Shown one piece after another: positions 56,435 to 64,000 of a stretch of DNA of 64,000 nt. The notes beneath the pieces were generated by a model. It was not told the origin of the DNA. It did no database searches and saw only the letters and a list, made by a program, of their open reading frames with translations. Made by a program: the position numbers and the translations under genes. The number at the start of each line of letters is the position of its first letter. The first letter of the stretch is position 1. This stretch comes from Demetria terragena DSM 11295 (GTDB lineage: Bacteria > Actinomycetota > Actinomycetes > Actinomycetales > Dermatophilaceae), in assembly GCF_000376825.1 (NCBI RefSeq), contig NZ_AQXW01000004.1, positions 2,604,001 to 2,668,000 on the forward strand, given 5' to 3'.

Positions 56435-57131
56435 GGTGAAACTCGTTGCCGTCCGGGTCGTAGAGACTGGCCTCGGTGGCGGTCTGGGGACCGCCTTCGC
56501 GAGCACCGAGTGACACCAGATGGCCGCACGCCACGGACATGGGATCAGACGTCGTGAGCTCGAGTCGCAGTCGGTCGCGGCCCTTGCGAGGCATGAGTGG
56601 TGGTCCGCTCCAGGTGATTTTGGAACCGCCGGCAGGCGACTGAATGGCCGTCTCCTCGTCTTGGTCCCAGACCAAGGGCCACCCCAGTGCAGCGCTCCAG
56701 AAGTACCCGAGCGCTTGTGAGCCGTCGCAATTGATCGCTCCGACGACACCGGTATCGGCAAGGAACCTGTTCTCGGGAGGGATGACGCAGAACTCGTTGC
56801 CTTCGGGGTCGGCAAGCACCGTGTGTGGCTCATCAGGCGCCTGGCCGATATCGATCTCGGCGCCACCAAGAGCGAGGGAACGCGAAATCATCTGTCGCAT
56901 GTCCGTGGCCGACTCGGTGGTGACGTCAAAGTGGATCCGGTTCGGGCTGGTTTTCGGAGACTTCACGGGGCACACCGTCAGGGCGTAGGCCGGGGCAGTA
57001 TGGGGAACGACCGCGACGACGCCATGCGGTCGCTCCTCGCATTCCCAGCCCAGCAACGTTGCCCAGAAGTTCGCTATCCGAGTGACGTCACAGGCGTCGA
57101 GGCGAACTCCGACAAGTTTGATCGCGGCCAC
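56409..57131 (-). CDS. VOC-family protein (two glyoxalase-like domains)
   Basis: 240 residues. Domain 1 starts IKLVGVRLDACDVTRIANFW and ends VLADPEGNEFCVIPP; domain 2 starts VVGAINCDGSQALGYFWSAALGWPLV and ends SLYDPDGNEFHLTVD. Its class fits drug-binding or lyase-type VOC proteins without a clear function. It overlaps the TDT gene by 26 bases at the 3' end. Confidence 0.8.
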   Translation of the reverse strand: MAAIKLVGVRLDACDVTRIANFWATLLGWECEERPHGVVAVVPHTAPAYALTVCPVKSPKTSPNRIHFDVTTESATDMRQMISRSLALGGAEIDIGQAPDEPHTVLADPEGNEFCVIPPENRFLADTGVVGAINCDGSQALGYFWSAALGWPLVWDQDEETAIQSPAGGSKITWSGPPLMPRKGRDRLRLELTTSDPMSVACGHLVSLGAREGGPQTATEASLYDPDGNEFHLTVDSADR

Positions 57132-57182
57132 GACCTGAGGCTATGGCGATGTGTCACCGCGGCGCAATCGCCTTGTTTGTCC

Positions 57183-58502
57183 TCAGGTTGGGCTCGCGAC
57201 GCGCTCCACTCCCGGCAGTTGGTAGTCGCCGTCGTGCACCCGAGCATCCGGGAGGTACAGGCGCATGATGAGCCAGAAGGGTCCGGCCGGTGCCGGAAGC
57301 CAGTTTGAAGCCCCCGTTGCGGGTTGCTCGTGGGATAGAACGATCTCCAACGAGCCGTCCTGGCCGTACTGCAGGCTCCTGGTGCGATCGCCGATCGCGT
57401 ACCGGTTGATCGGGTTGTCCACGAGCCGCGCCTGTGGCCAGGCATACATCGTCAGCGACCAGAACGCCTGCACCGGCGGGAGCTGCCCGGCCTCAAACTG
57501 CATGCGGTAGCTGCCCGTGCCGTCCAACGGCACCCCGCCGGTGTCGACGAGCGTGTTCGCATAAACCGTCTCCTGCGGGACGTTTCCGGCGTAGCCGTAT
57601 TTGGCCACCCGGGCACGCTGGAGAAAGTCCGTGCCGTAGGTTCCGACGCCGCTGGTCGGGACCTCCCAGTTGTTGACCAACCGGACCTCTCGGGCCTGAC
57701 GCGCGATGAGGTCTTTGCCGGTTTCGATGCCCCGGCGCAGGCCGTCGGCCACATCGGAGGCGAGCGAGTCCGGTGCGAAGTCTCGGCCGGGACCGACGTT
57801 GATGCGTGCGAAGAGCGCGAAGAGCCCGTCGTCCCGGGCCGGTGGCGGATTCTGGGTCATACCGCGATTCAGCGCAGCGAAAAACGCCAGAGAGTCCACG
57901 ACCTCTGCGGGGACTCGCGGCTCGGGAGTGGGCGTCGAGTCGTCCGTGGCAGGCCGTTCACCGACGAAGATCGACAGCGGGGTGAGTCGGTACTGGTCCT
58001 GCGCTCGATGCAACTCGGCCAGGTCATCGTCTCCATCGAAGAGGGTTCGCCCCTGCAGCCAGCACGAGACCGTCGGTGCGTCGATCCGCGTCGTACCGGC
58101 CGGGAGTTTGCCGTCCCATCCCGGAGGGCAGATGACGTAGTCACCACCGACTCCTGCGGTTTCGCGGGTGCCCGGGTTAGCAAACGTCTCGATGTAGAAG
58201 TCGGTGAATTGGAAGACGTGGTAGCGCTCGGGCAGTGCGGGGAGACTGAGCACGACCGGTTCTGTGGAGACATCGACCCACGCCAAGGAGTACGGCGTGT
58301 CCACGTTGGGCGTCATGTCCGTGAACGCTGGCCGTGCGCCTTCCCGATGGTGGTGGAAGGCGTTGGGTGGCGCGTACCGCTCGAACGTGGGGTCGGTTGC
58401 TTCGCTGCGCACGATGAGGTTCTTGACCACTGGGTACCCGTAGACGTACGCCCACGTTCCCAGGGTCTCGGCTTCGACTGAGTCGATTGTCGGCTCGATC
58501 AT
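57183..58502 (-). CDS. DUF1254/DUF1214 protein
   Basis: 439 residues. A DUF1254 part (about 10-150: WAYVYGYPVVKNLIVR, FTDMTPNVDTPYSLAWVDVSTEPVVLSLPALPERYHVFQFTDFY) is joined to a DUF1214 part (about 310-420: GSYRMQFEAGQLPPVQAFWSLTMYAWP, NRYAIGDRTRSLQYGQDGSLEIVLS). No signal peptide is visible. The family is widespread and of unknown function. The ATG overlaps the stop of the next gene upstream (58499-58502), so the pair is coupled. Confidence 0.85.
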   Translation of the reverse strand: MIEPTIDSVEAETLGTWAYVYGYPVVKNLIVRSEATDPTFERYAPPNAFHHHREGARPAFTDMTPNVDTPYSLAWVDVSTEPVVLSLPALPERYHVFQFTDFYIETFANPGTRETAGVGGDYVICPPGWDGKLPAGTTRIDAPTVSCWLQGRTLFDGDDDLAELHRAQDQYRLTPLSIFVGERPATDDSTPTPEPRVPAEVVDSLAFFAALNRGMTQNPPPARDDGLFALFARINVGPGRDFAPDSLASDVADGLRRGIETGKDLIARQAREVRLVNNWEVPTSGVGTYGTDFLQRARVAKYGYAGNVPQETVYANTLVDTGGVPLDGTGSYRMQFEAGQLPPVQAFWSLTMYAWPQARLVDNPINRYAIGDRTRSLQYGQDGSLEIVLSHEQPATGASNWLPAPAGPFWLIMRLYLPDARVHDGDYQLPGVERVASPT

Positions 58503-59752
58503 GGCGTCACATCCTGGTCGAGTGCCTCGAACTCTTGTCGTGACATGTAGGTCGCTGTCGGGAGGTAGTCACCCATCGTCGCTTTTTCGTCGCCGACCCA
58601 GGGAATCTGGCCGACTGCTTCAGCGAAGTCCGGGTTCGGGACGAGGTTGCGCAGCACGAGCAGGCCGTAGTCGAAGTCGCCGGCACCGTCACCGTTTTGT
58701 GGCCACGGCAGGAACGCGACGCCGTTCTCGGCGGTGGCGTTGCGGGGGCGGTCGGTGGTCGTGCTGGTGACGATCGTGAACCAGCCGTTCTCATCGACCG
58801 GGACATCCTGATCGCAGAGCACTCCCGTGCCGCGCTGGGTGTAGAACGACTCGTTCTGCGTGATGGACCAGTAGCGGGTCTGTACATCGCCTGGCATCCG
58901 TGTCTCGCCGTTTGGTGCTGAGGCCGTGGTGGGCATCTTGCCGCGAAGGACAAGCACCTCGCCGTGCATTCGGCTCACGTGCGCATAGACGTAGCGGGTG
59001 TCCCGATTGTCGTTGAAGCCACCGGCGTCTTTCGGCTCCGGCACCGACTCCCCGGTGTAGTCGCTCGCAGGTTGCGGATAACCGATGAAGAGTTGCCAGT
59101 GCAGCGGATTCGTCGCGGGAAAGCCGAGCGGAGCTGCCTCTTGGTCGCGGACCGCGAGGTAGTCGGTCAGGCTCGGGAACGGGGTGCGCAGGCGGTACTT
59201 GTGACCCGGACCGAGTGCGAGGACCTCGCGCGCCTCGTCGCCGACCAGGACGCGGCCGTCGGCCAGGTGCAACTCCGGCTCGGGGATTCCGACGCCACCG
59301 GTGACGTCGCGCCCGTCATCGGGAAGGTAGACCCGATAACAGATCGTCTGGTAGTCCAGGTCGGCCGCCGAGCCGGCATACAAGGTGTCCGGACGGCGGT
59401 CACTCGGCTCCGTTGGCACCGGTTCGGCGACGACGTCGATGGTGTAGTTGCGCTCGTCGGCGGCCCGGTCGGCGCCGGCCCGGTAGGGATTATCGGCACC
59501 CGGCGCGGGCGTCCACTCGTGATCAGTCAGCATGTCGATGCTGCGCTGCTGCGGGGTGTAGGTCTGGTAACTCGCGTATCGAGCGTGCGGGAAACGGGCG
59601 GTCAACCGGAGCGTCGCGCCCTGGGGAATTTGCACCTGACTGAGCCAGTAGCGGCAGTTTGGCTCGGAGTACCAGATGTTCCAGAACGGGTCGCCACCGT
59701 GTACGGCGGGCCAGAACCAAGAGTGCAGCGGATGGTCGTGGGCAATGCTCAC
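58499..59752 (-). CDS. DUF1214-like protein paired with the DUF1254 protein
   Basis: 417 residues. It starts HSWFWPAVHGGDPFWNIWYSEPNCRYWLSQVQIP and holds segments TLRLTARFPHARYASYQTYTPQ, GNFNDNRDTRYVYAHV-like, and RYWSITQNESFYTQRGTGVLCDQDVPVDENGWFTIV that resemble the DUF1214 fold. I cannot give a function. It is coupled to the DUF1254 gene downstream (ATGA) and lies next to a LysR gene. Confidence 0.7.
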   Translation of the reverse strand: MSIAHDHPLHSWFWPAVHGGDPFWNIWYSEPNCRYWLSQVQIPQGATLRLTARFPHARYASYQTYTPQQRSIDMLTDHEWTPAPGADNPYRAGADRAADERNYTIDVVAEPVPTEPSDRRPDTLYAGSAADLDYQTICYRVYLPDDGRDVTGGVGIPEPELHLADGRVLVGDEAREVLALGPGHKYRLRTPFPSLTDYLAVRDQEAAPLGFPATNPLHWQLFIGYPQPASDYTGESVPEPKDAGGFNDNRDTRYVYAHVSRMHGEVLVLRGKMPTTASAPNGETRMPGDVQTRYWSITQNESFYTQRGTGVLCDQDVPVDENGWFTIVTSTTTDRPRNATAENGVAFLPWPQNGDGAGDFDYGLLVLRNLVPNPDFAEAVGQIPWVGDEKATMGDYLPTATYMSRQEFEALDQDVTP

Positions 59753-59863
59753 GAGAGCTCCTTCATCGACGGGACGACCGCGCTGAAGCGCAGTGGGTCC
59801 ATTGAAAGAGCGTCTCTGGAGGGAAGTCCAAGACCGGCTTGATATCGACGTAGTAGCGCTGGG

Positions 59864-60775
59864 CTATGCGGGCCGCTCACGGTCCTTCCTGATGACCCGT
59901 AACAGCGCCTTGGTGCCGGGGGAGAGCACGCCCCGCCGGTGGATCAGACCGAGGCGGCGCACCAAAGGCGGATCCATGGGGCGAATCACGCAGCCGAGCG
60001 CGGCCGCGCTGCGGGCTTCGCCGGCGGGAAGCATGCTGACCCCTGCGCCGGACAGGATTAGGGGGAGCAGCATCTCGCGGGTTTCGGCGACCACCATCAA
60101 CTTGGCGGCCACCCCAGCCTCACCGAGCCGGTTGACGACGAAGTCGCGCGTCGGTGCGCCGCTCGGGGGTGCGACCCACGCGATGTCGCGAAGCGAGGCC
60201 CACCGGGTCGCCTCCTCTGGTAGGTCGGTCCCAGGAGGGCAGACCAGCAGGTACTCGTGCGAACCGATCTCGCGCAGCGTGAGCCCGGAGCGTTCGACCT
60301 CATCGTCGGTCGTCGGGTCGGGGTAGAGGAAGCCGAGTTCACACTGCCCTTCGGCGACAAGCGTGATCAGCTCTTGGTTGTTGTGCGGTTCGGAGACGCG
60401 CACCGACACCTTCGGATACTGGCGGCGGAAGGCGCCCACCCACCCAGCGAGCGGGTCTACCGCGATGGCCCGCGAGGCGGTGAGAGCGATCGCACCGCCT
60501 TCGAGGCCGAGGACACTGCTGACCGCTTCATCCGCGAGCTGGAAGTCGCGGATAATCTGCCGAGCGGGCGGAACGAGTGCTTCGCCTGCGGGAGTGAGCC
60601 GGACCCCCTTGGGGTGGCGTACGAACAGCGGTGTTCCGAGTCGCCGTTCCAGGGTCGCGATGGCGTTGGACAGTGACGGCTGGGCGATCTGCAGTGCCAA
60701 CCCGGCAGCGGTGAACCCGCCCTCGTCGACGACGGCCAAGAAGTATCGAATCTGGCGCAGGTCCATACGGCTCAC
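59864..60775 (-). CDS. LysR-family transcriptional regulator
   Basis: 303 residues. HTH region MDLRQIRYFLAVVDEGGFTAAGLALQIAQPSLSNAIATLERRLGTPLF, then a LysR effector domain with PLAGWVGAFRRQYP and GAGVSMLPAGEA. A start at ATG 60766 (MDLRQ) is more typical than 60775 (MSRMDLRQ). It is divergent from the MFS gene at 60924, whose transcription it likely controls, together with the DUF1254 pair downstream. Confidence 0.92.
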   Translation of the reverse strand: MSRMDLRQIRYFLAVVDEGGFTAAGLALQIAQPSLSNAIATLERRLGTPLFVRHPKGVRLTPAGEALVPPARQIIRDFQLADEAVSSVLGLEGGAIALTASRAIAVDPLAGWVGAFRRQYPKVSVRVSEPHNNQELITLVAEGQCELGFLYPDPTTDDEVERSGLTLREIGSHEYLLVCPPGTDLPEEATRWASLRDIAWVAPPSGAPTRDFVVNRLGEAGVAAKLMVVAETREMLLPLILSGAGVSMLPAGEARSAAALGCVIRPMDPPLVRRLGLIHRRGVLSPGTKALLRVIRKDRERPA

Positions 60776-60923
60776 GATAGGTGAGTTGGCCGTCCCATAG
60801 CCGGGGACTATGAAGCGCAGACGTAATCGATGTTGGACGCCGAGCGCGTCGGGCCGCTTTCATCGGACGACGGCCCACGGTGGGAGATCCCCCGGAAGGC
60901 CGCACTCAACCGAGGAGAACCCC

Positions 60924-62303
60924 GTGACCACTCGCCCATCATCGAGCGCCGAAATGTCGGCTTCACCCGCCGCCGGGACGGATCAACCGGCGGGTGGCAG
61001 GTCCACGAACCGAGCCTGGGGGGTGACGATCGCCGTCACCGCCTTCATGGCCATCAACTTCGCGGATAAGTCCGTGATCGGGCTTGCGGCAGATCCGCTG
61101 CGCGAGGAACTCGACCTCACGGCTAGCCAGTTTGGGCTGGCTGGCAGCGTCTTCTTTTTGCTCTTTGGAGTCTTTGGGATCATCGGTGGATTCATCGGAA
61201 ATCGGGTGCGGCCGACCCGAATCCTGATGGTCATGGCCGTTGCCTGGGGCGCGGCGCTGCTGCCGCTGGTGTTGTTGCCGAGTTTCGCCACCTTGCTGTT
61301 CAGCCGGATTATCCTGGGCGCGGCCGAGGGGCCCGCGCTGCCGCTCGGCATCCACACGGTGCACAAATGGTTCCCCGAGAGTCGCCGCCCGGTGCCGACC
61401 TCGATGGTCCTGGTCGGGGCGAGTCTGGGTGTTGGGATCTCGGCGCCGGTCCTGGGGTACGTGATCTCCGCACACGGATGGCGGGCCGCGATCTGGATCC
61501 TGGTGGGACTCAGTGTGGTGTGGGCAGCGGTGTGGACTTTCGTCGGCAAGGAAGGCCCGTTCGATACGTACGGCGCGGCCGACGACCTCGACAATGACGA
61601 CCACGACCATGACGACCACGACACTGAGGCTGTCGCAGCGGAGGAGCTGCACATTCCCTACCGCCGAATCCTGGCGTCCTCAGCCTGGTGGGGATCGTTG
61701 CTTTCGATCGGACCGGGATTCTGCGCGTTCGCGTTGTTCAGCGTCTGGGCCCCGAGCTACTTCTCGCAGGGATACGGATTCTCCAGCACACTGGTCGGCG
61801 CCGCGGTTGGGGCGACCGCAGTGTGCGCGATCATCTTCCAGCTCGGAACCGGCGTGCTCTCGGCGCGGTTGGTGCGCGACGGGGTCGACACTCGCTGGGC
61901 GCGCGGGGGCCTGGCTGGCGCCGCCGTCCTGGCCGGTGGTCTGTGCCTCACCGTCGGCATGCTGCTCGGTTTCTCGCCGGTCGGTGCCGGCTTGCTGGTG
62001 CTCGGGGTCGCGCTGTGCAACTCCACCAACCCGATCTCGTTCTTGTCGATCTCGGAGATCTCGCCAGTCAAGCAGCGCAGCGCCATCATGGCGATCTACA
62101 ACTCGGTGATGACGACTGGCGGGGCGGCCGCACCTTTGGTGGCCGGTCTGTTGGTCGACCGGGCCGCCACCGAGGCGGACGGCTATCGCCAGGCTTTCCT
62201 GCTCTTCGGTGTGATCGCCATCGTCGGTGGACTGATTGGTGCCGTGGTGACCAACCCGTCACGAGACGCTCGACGCCTGGGATTGCGTACGAGCGCCACC
62301 TGA
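60924..62303 (+). CDS. MFS transporter (anion:cation symporter-like)
   Basis: 459 residues with 12 helices (AVTAFMAINFADKSVIGLAADPL; FGVFGIIGGFIGNRVRPTRILM; LLVLGVALCNSTNPISFLSISEISPVKQRSAIM). A His/Asp-rich cytoplasmic loop (DDLDNDDHDHDDHDTE) lies between helices 6 and 7. The start is GTG 60924 with GAGGAGA seven bases upstream. It belongs to the group that imports organic anions and sugar acids. It is divergent from LysR and followed by the sulfatase-like gene, so it may import that enzyme's substrate. Confidence 0.9.
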   Translation: MTTRPSSSAEMSASPAAGTDQPAGGRSTNRAWGVTIAVTAFMAINFADKSVIGLAADPLREELDLTASQFGLAGSVFFLLFGVFGIIGGFIGNRVRPTRILMVMAVAWGAALLPLVLLPSFATLLFSRIILGAAEGPALPLGIHTVHKWFPESRRPVPTSMVLVGASLGVGISAPVLGYVISAHGWRAAIWILVGLSVVWAAVWTFVGKEGPFDTYGAADDLDNDDHDHDDHDTEAVAAEELHIPYRRILASSAWWGSLLSIGPGFCAFALFSVWAPSYFSQGYGFSSTLVGAAVGATAVCAIIFQLGTGVLSARLVRDGVDTRWARGGLAGAAVLAGGLCLTVGMLLGFSPVGAGLLVLGVALCNSTNPISFLSISEISPVKQRSAIMAIYNSVMTTGGAAAPLVAGLLVDRAATEADGYRQAFLLFGVIAIVGGLIGAVVTNPSRDARRLGLRTSAT

Positions 62304-62410
62304 TTTCCGGGATCCGCACCTATCTAGTGCAGCGGCATAGCCCCCAACTATCGGGCGGAGACCAGATCGGTCTTGGACGCCCACGCCGGGTACCGGGTTC
62401 GATGAGAGGT

Positions 62411-64000
62411 ATGAGCATTGTGAGCGAGCGAGCGCCGAGGACGACCCCGATTGCCGGACCGAGGGGGGAGGTGGCCAACCCCACTTTGGTTGAGCACTCG
62501 GCGACGTTCGAGCCGCGTGTCGAGCAGGTCGCCGACGGCGTGTGGACTTCGATTGGCCACAGCTTGGCCAACGCCACGGTCATTCAGGGCGCCGCCGGCC
62601 GGATCGTGATCGACACCGGCGACTGCATCGAGCAGGCGGCACTGCAGGACGCGGATCTGTCTGCTCACGCGACAGGCCCGCTGGCCGCGCTGGTCTACTC
62701 CCACAACCACTACGCGCTGGGCGCTCAGCACTATGTGGCCCAGAACGAGGACGTGCGGATCCTGGCCCACCCAAGGCTGCACGCCAACCTCGCGGCCAGC
62801 CTCTCCGACATCGGGCCGTTCCTGATCCGTCGCGCGTGCATTCAGTTTGGACTGTTCCTGCCGACTTCCGGGCCGGACGCGATGCCCAACCATGGGATCG
62901 GGCCTTTCCTCTATGACCTGGACAGCTATCGCCCGACGGTGGGTTATGTCGCGCCGACTGAGACCGTCGAGGACGGTGCGGAACTCGAGGTCGACGGGGT
63001 ACGGCTCGTCTTCTACGACGCACCATCGGACACCGACGACACCCTGTTGATGTGGATTCCCGAGAAGCAGACTGTCGTCAACAACATTGTGTGGCCGGCC
63101 CTGTTCAACATCTACACCTTGCGCGGCTCGGAGTTTCGGAACCCGTTGGCGTTGCTACGGGGCCTTGACCTCATTCGCGAGTTGCGACCAGAACACCTGG
63201 TCGGTGTGCATGGTGCCCCCATCCATGGCCAAGACCGGATCTATGAGCTGGCCACCAGTTATCGCGACGCGATCCAGTACCTCTACGACCAGACGGTGCG
63301 GGCCATCAATGCGGGCCAGAGCCCGGACGAGATGGCTCAGCGGATCCGGCTGCCGGAGCACCTCGTGGCGGCCAACCCGCTACTGCGCGAGTTGTATGGC
63401 GAGGTGCCGTACGCGATCCGCCAGATCTACTCGGGGCTGGTGGGCTGGTTCGGCAAGGACACGGTCGAGTTGCACCCGCTTCCGGAGCAGGAGCAGGGAC
63501 GCAGACTGGTCGACCTCATGGGGGGAGCCGACCGCGTGAAAGAAGAGGCACGCCTGGCGTTTGAGGCAGGCGAACTGGAGTGGGCTGCGCAGTTGGCGAC
63601 GTACGCGCTGCACGCCGACCCAGAGGATGCGACCAGTCGGGCGCAGAAGGCCGAGACGCTTCGTGCACTGGGCCAGTCGAGCACCGCCGCGAACACGAGG
63701 TCGTGGTACCTCACGCAGGCGCGGGAGTTGGAGGGGGAGGTGGACACCATGCGACCACCGGTGAAGATGGTCAACGTCAACCAGGTCTTACAGGCGCCAC
63801 CGACGACCTACCTCAACGCGTTGCGCTACGAGGTCGACCCTGTCGCGGCAGGCGGCGTCGAGGAGGTGGTGGCCTTCCGGTTCACTGACCGTGACACCGT
63901 CGTACGCCTTCACCTGCGCCACAGCATCATCGAGGTGCTTGAGGACAACCTCGCGGACCCCACCGAGGAGACGTGCGCCTTGTCGCTCTCCTTTGAGACC
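62411..64000 (+). CDS. Alkyl-sulfatase-like metallo-beta-lactamase-fold protein, 3' end outside window
   Basis: 530 codons are visible and no stop is reached. The order is that of SdsA1/YjcS alkylsulfatases: metallo-beta-lactamase domain (about 50-320), dimerisation domain (about 350-460: SGLVGWFGKDTVELHPLPEQEQGRRLVDLMGG), and a C-terminal SCP2-like domain (about 480 on: TTYLNALRYEVDP). The zinc motif THxHxDH reads SHNHYAL (97-103): Asp and the third His are replaced by Ala102 and Leu103. Other ligand positions also differ (SDTDDTLLMW; NNIVWPALFNIYTLRG). It may be inactive or act on another substrate. ATG 62411 is close to GAGAGG; GTG 62420 is an alternative. Confidence 0.85.
   Translation, partial: MSIVSERAPRTTPIAGPRGEVANPTLVEHSATFEPRVEQVADGVWTSIGHSLANATVIQGAAGRIVIDTGDCIEQAALQDADLSAHATGPLAALVYSHNHYALGAQHYVAQNEDVRILAHPRLHANLAASLSDIGPFLIRRACIQFGLFLPTSGPDAMPNHGIGPFLYDLDSYRPTVGYVAPTETVEDGAELEVDGVRLVFYDAPSDTDDTLLMWIPEKQTVVNNIVWPALFNIYTLRGSEFRNPLALLRGLDLIRELRPEHLVGVHGAPIHGQDRIYELATSYRDAIQYLYDQTVRAINAGQSPDEMAQRIRLPEHLVAANPLLRELYGEVPYAIRQIYSGLVGWFGKDTVELHPLPEQEQGRRLVDLMGGADRVKEEARLAFEAGELEWAAQLATYALHADPEDATSRAQKAETLRALGQSSTAANTRSWYLTQARELEGEVDTMRPPVKMVNVNQVLQAPPTTYLNALRYEVDPVAAGGVEEVVAFRFTDRDTVVRLHLRHSIIEVLEDNLADPTEETCALSLSFET

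Noticed and set aside
55745-56869. Minus-strand frame across the TDT and VOC genes
   Set aside because: Covers two supported genes and has Arg/Ser/Pro-rich shadow composition.

Overview
The window is high-GC chromosomal DNA from an actinomycete. It carries an F420-type luciferase-like oxidoreductase, a CIRCE-controlled groEL with a Gly-Met tail, an IdeR/DtxR iron regulator with all its metal ligands, HelD, a WXG100 protein, a two-component/HtrA cluster like mycobacterial mprA-mprB-pepD, and a gephyrin-like MoeA next to a GlpR/SepX-type membrane protein. Gene style (many GTG starts, many ATGA stop/start overlaps) fits this. A Micrococcales lineage is plausible, but I cannot name a genus. I see no prophage, insertion sequence, CRISPR array or rRNA operon.

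Layout. 1-2.8 kb: a 5'-truncated LLM oxidoreductase and groEL. 2.9-10.3 kb: a broken GNAT gene, a GAF regulator divergent from a flavin monooxygenase, a PCD-VOC fusion, a PadR regulator coupled to a FadH-like reductase, and a WXG100 gene. 10.4-19.8 kb: a MacB/LolCDE-type ABC exporter, helD, and the HtrA/histidine kinase/response regulator cluster. 19.8-27.2 kb: a MarR-MFS operon ending in an unlisted 32-residue membrane peptide, pepN, serC, a VOC gene coupled to an unlisted 54-residue ribbon-helix-helix gene, and pdxH. 27.2-27.6 kb: an intergenic stretch rich in RNA structure and holding two overlapping short frames. 27.6-31.4 kb: a DUF305/DUF3105 pair, ideR, an NlpC/P60 hydrolase and an SDR without its catalytic tyrosine.

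31.5-36.9 kb: an aromatic-type catabolic cluster (extradiol dioxygenase, FAH-family hydrolase, FAD hydroxylase) facing a GntR-isochorismatase-GNAT operon across an AT-rich palindromic control region. 37-43 kb: tRNA-Arg(CCU), an AI-2E-family permease and a very large helicase-nuclease coupled to a 60-residue protein. 43-52.5 kb: mscL, a SAF protein with MTA phosphorylase, an FmdB-type zinc ribbon with a Ser-repeat tail, an antiporter, 5-FCL, then galU-moeA/glp-moaC-mog-rimJ-glpR. This block belongs to a conserved actinobacterial neighbourhood joining molybdenum cofactor genes to cell-division genes. 52.5-64 kb: selO, a LysR/TDT exporter pair, a VOC protein, two DUF1254/DUF1214-type proteins, and a LysR/MFS/alkyl-sulfatase-like unit that runs off the end and lacks several canonical metal ligands.

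The parts most worth following are the structured short-frame locus at 27.42-27.61 kb, the C6-loop hairpin just before it, the small coupled genes missed by length cut-offs, and two enzymes with lost catalytic residues (the SDR at 30.7 kb and the metallo-beta-lactamase-fold protein at 62.4 kb).
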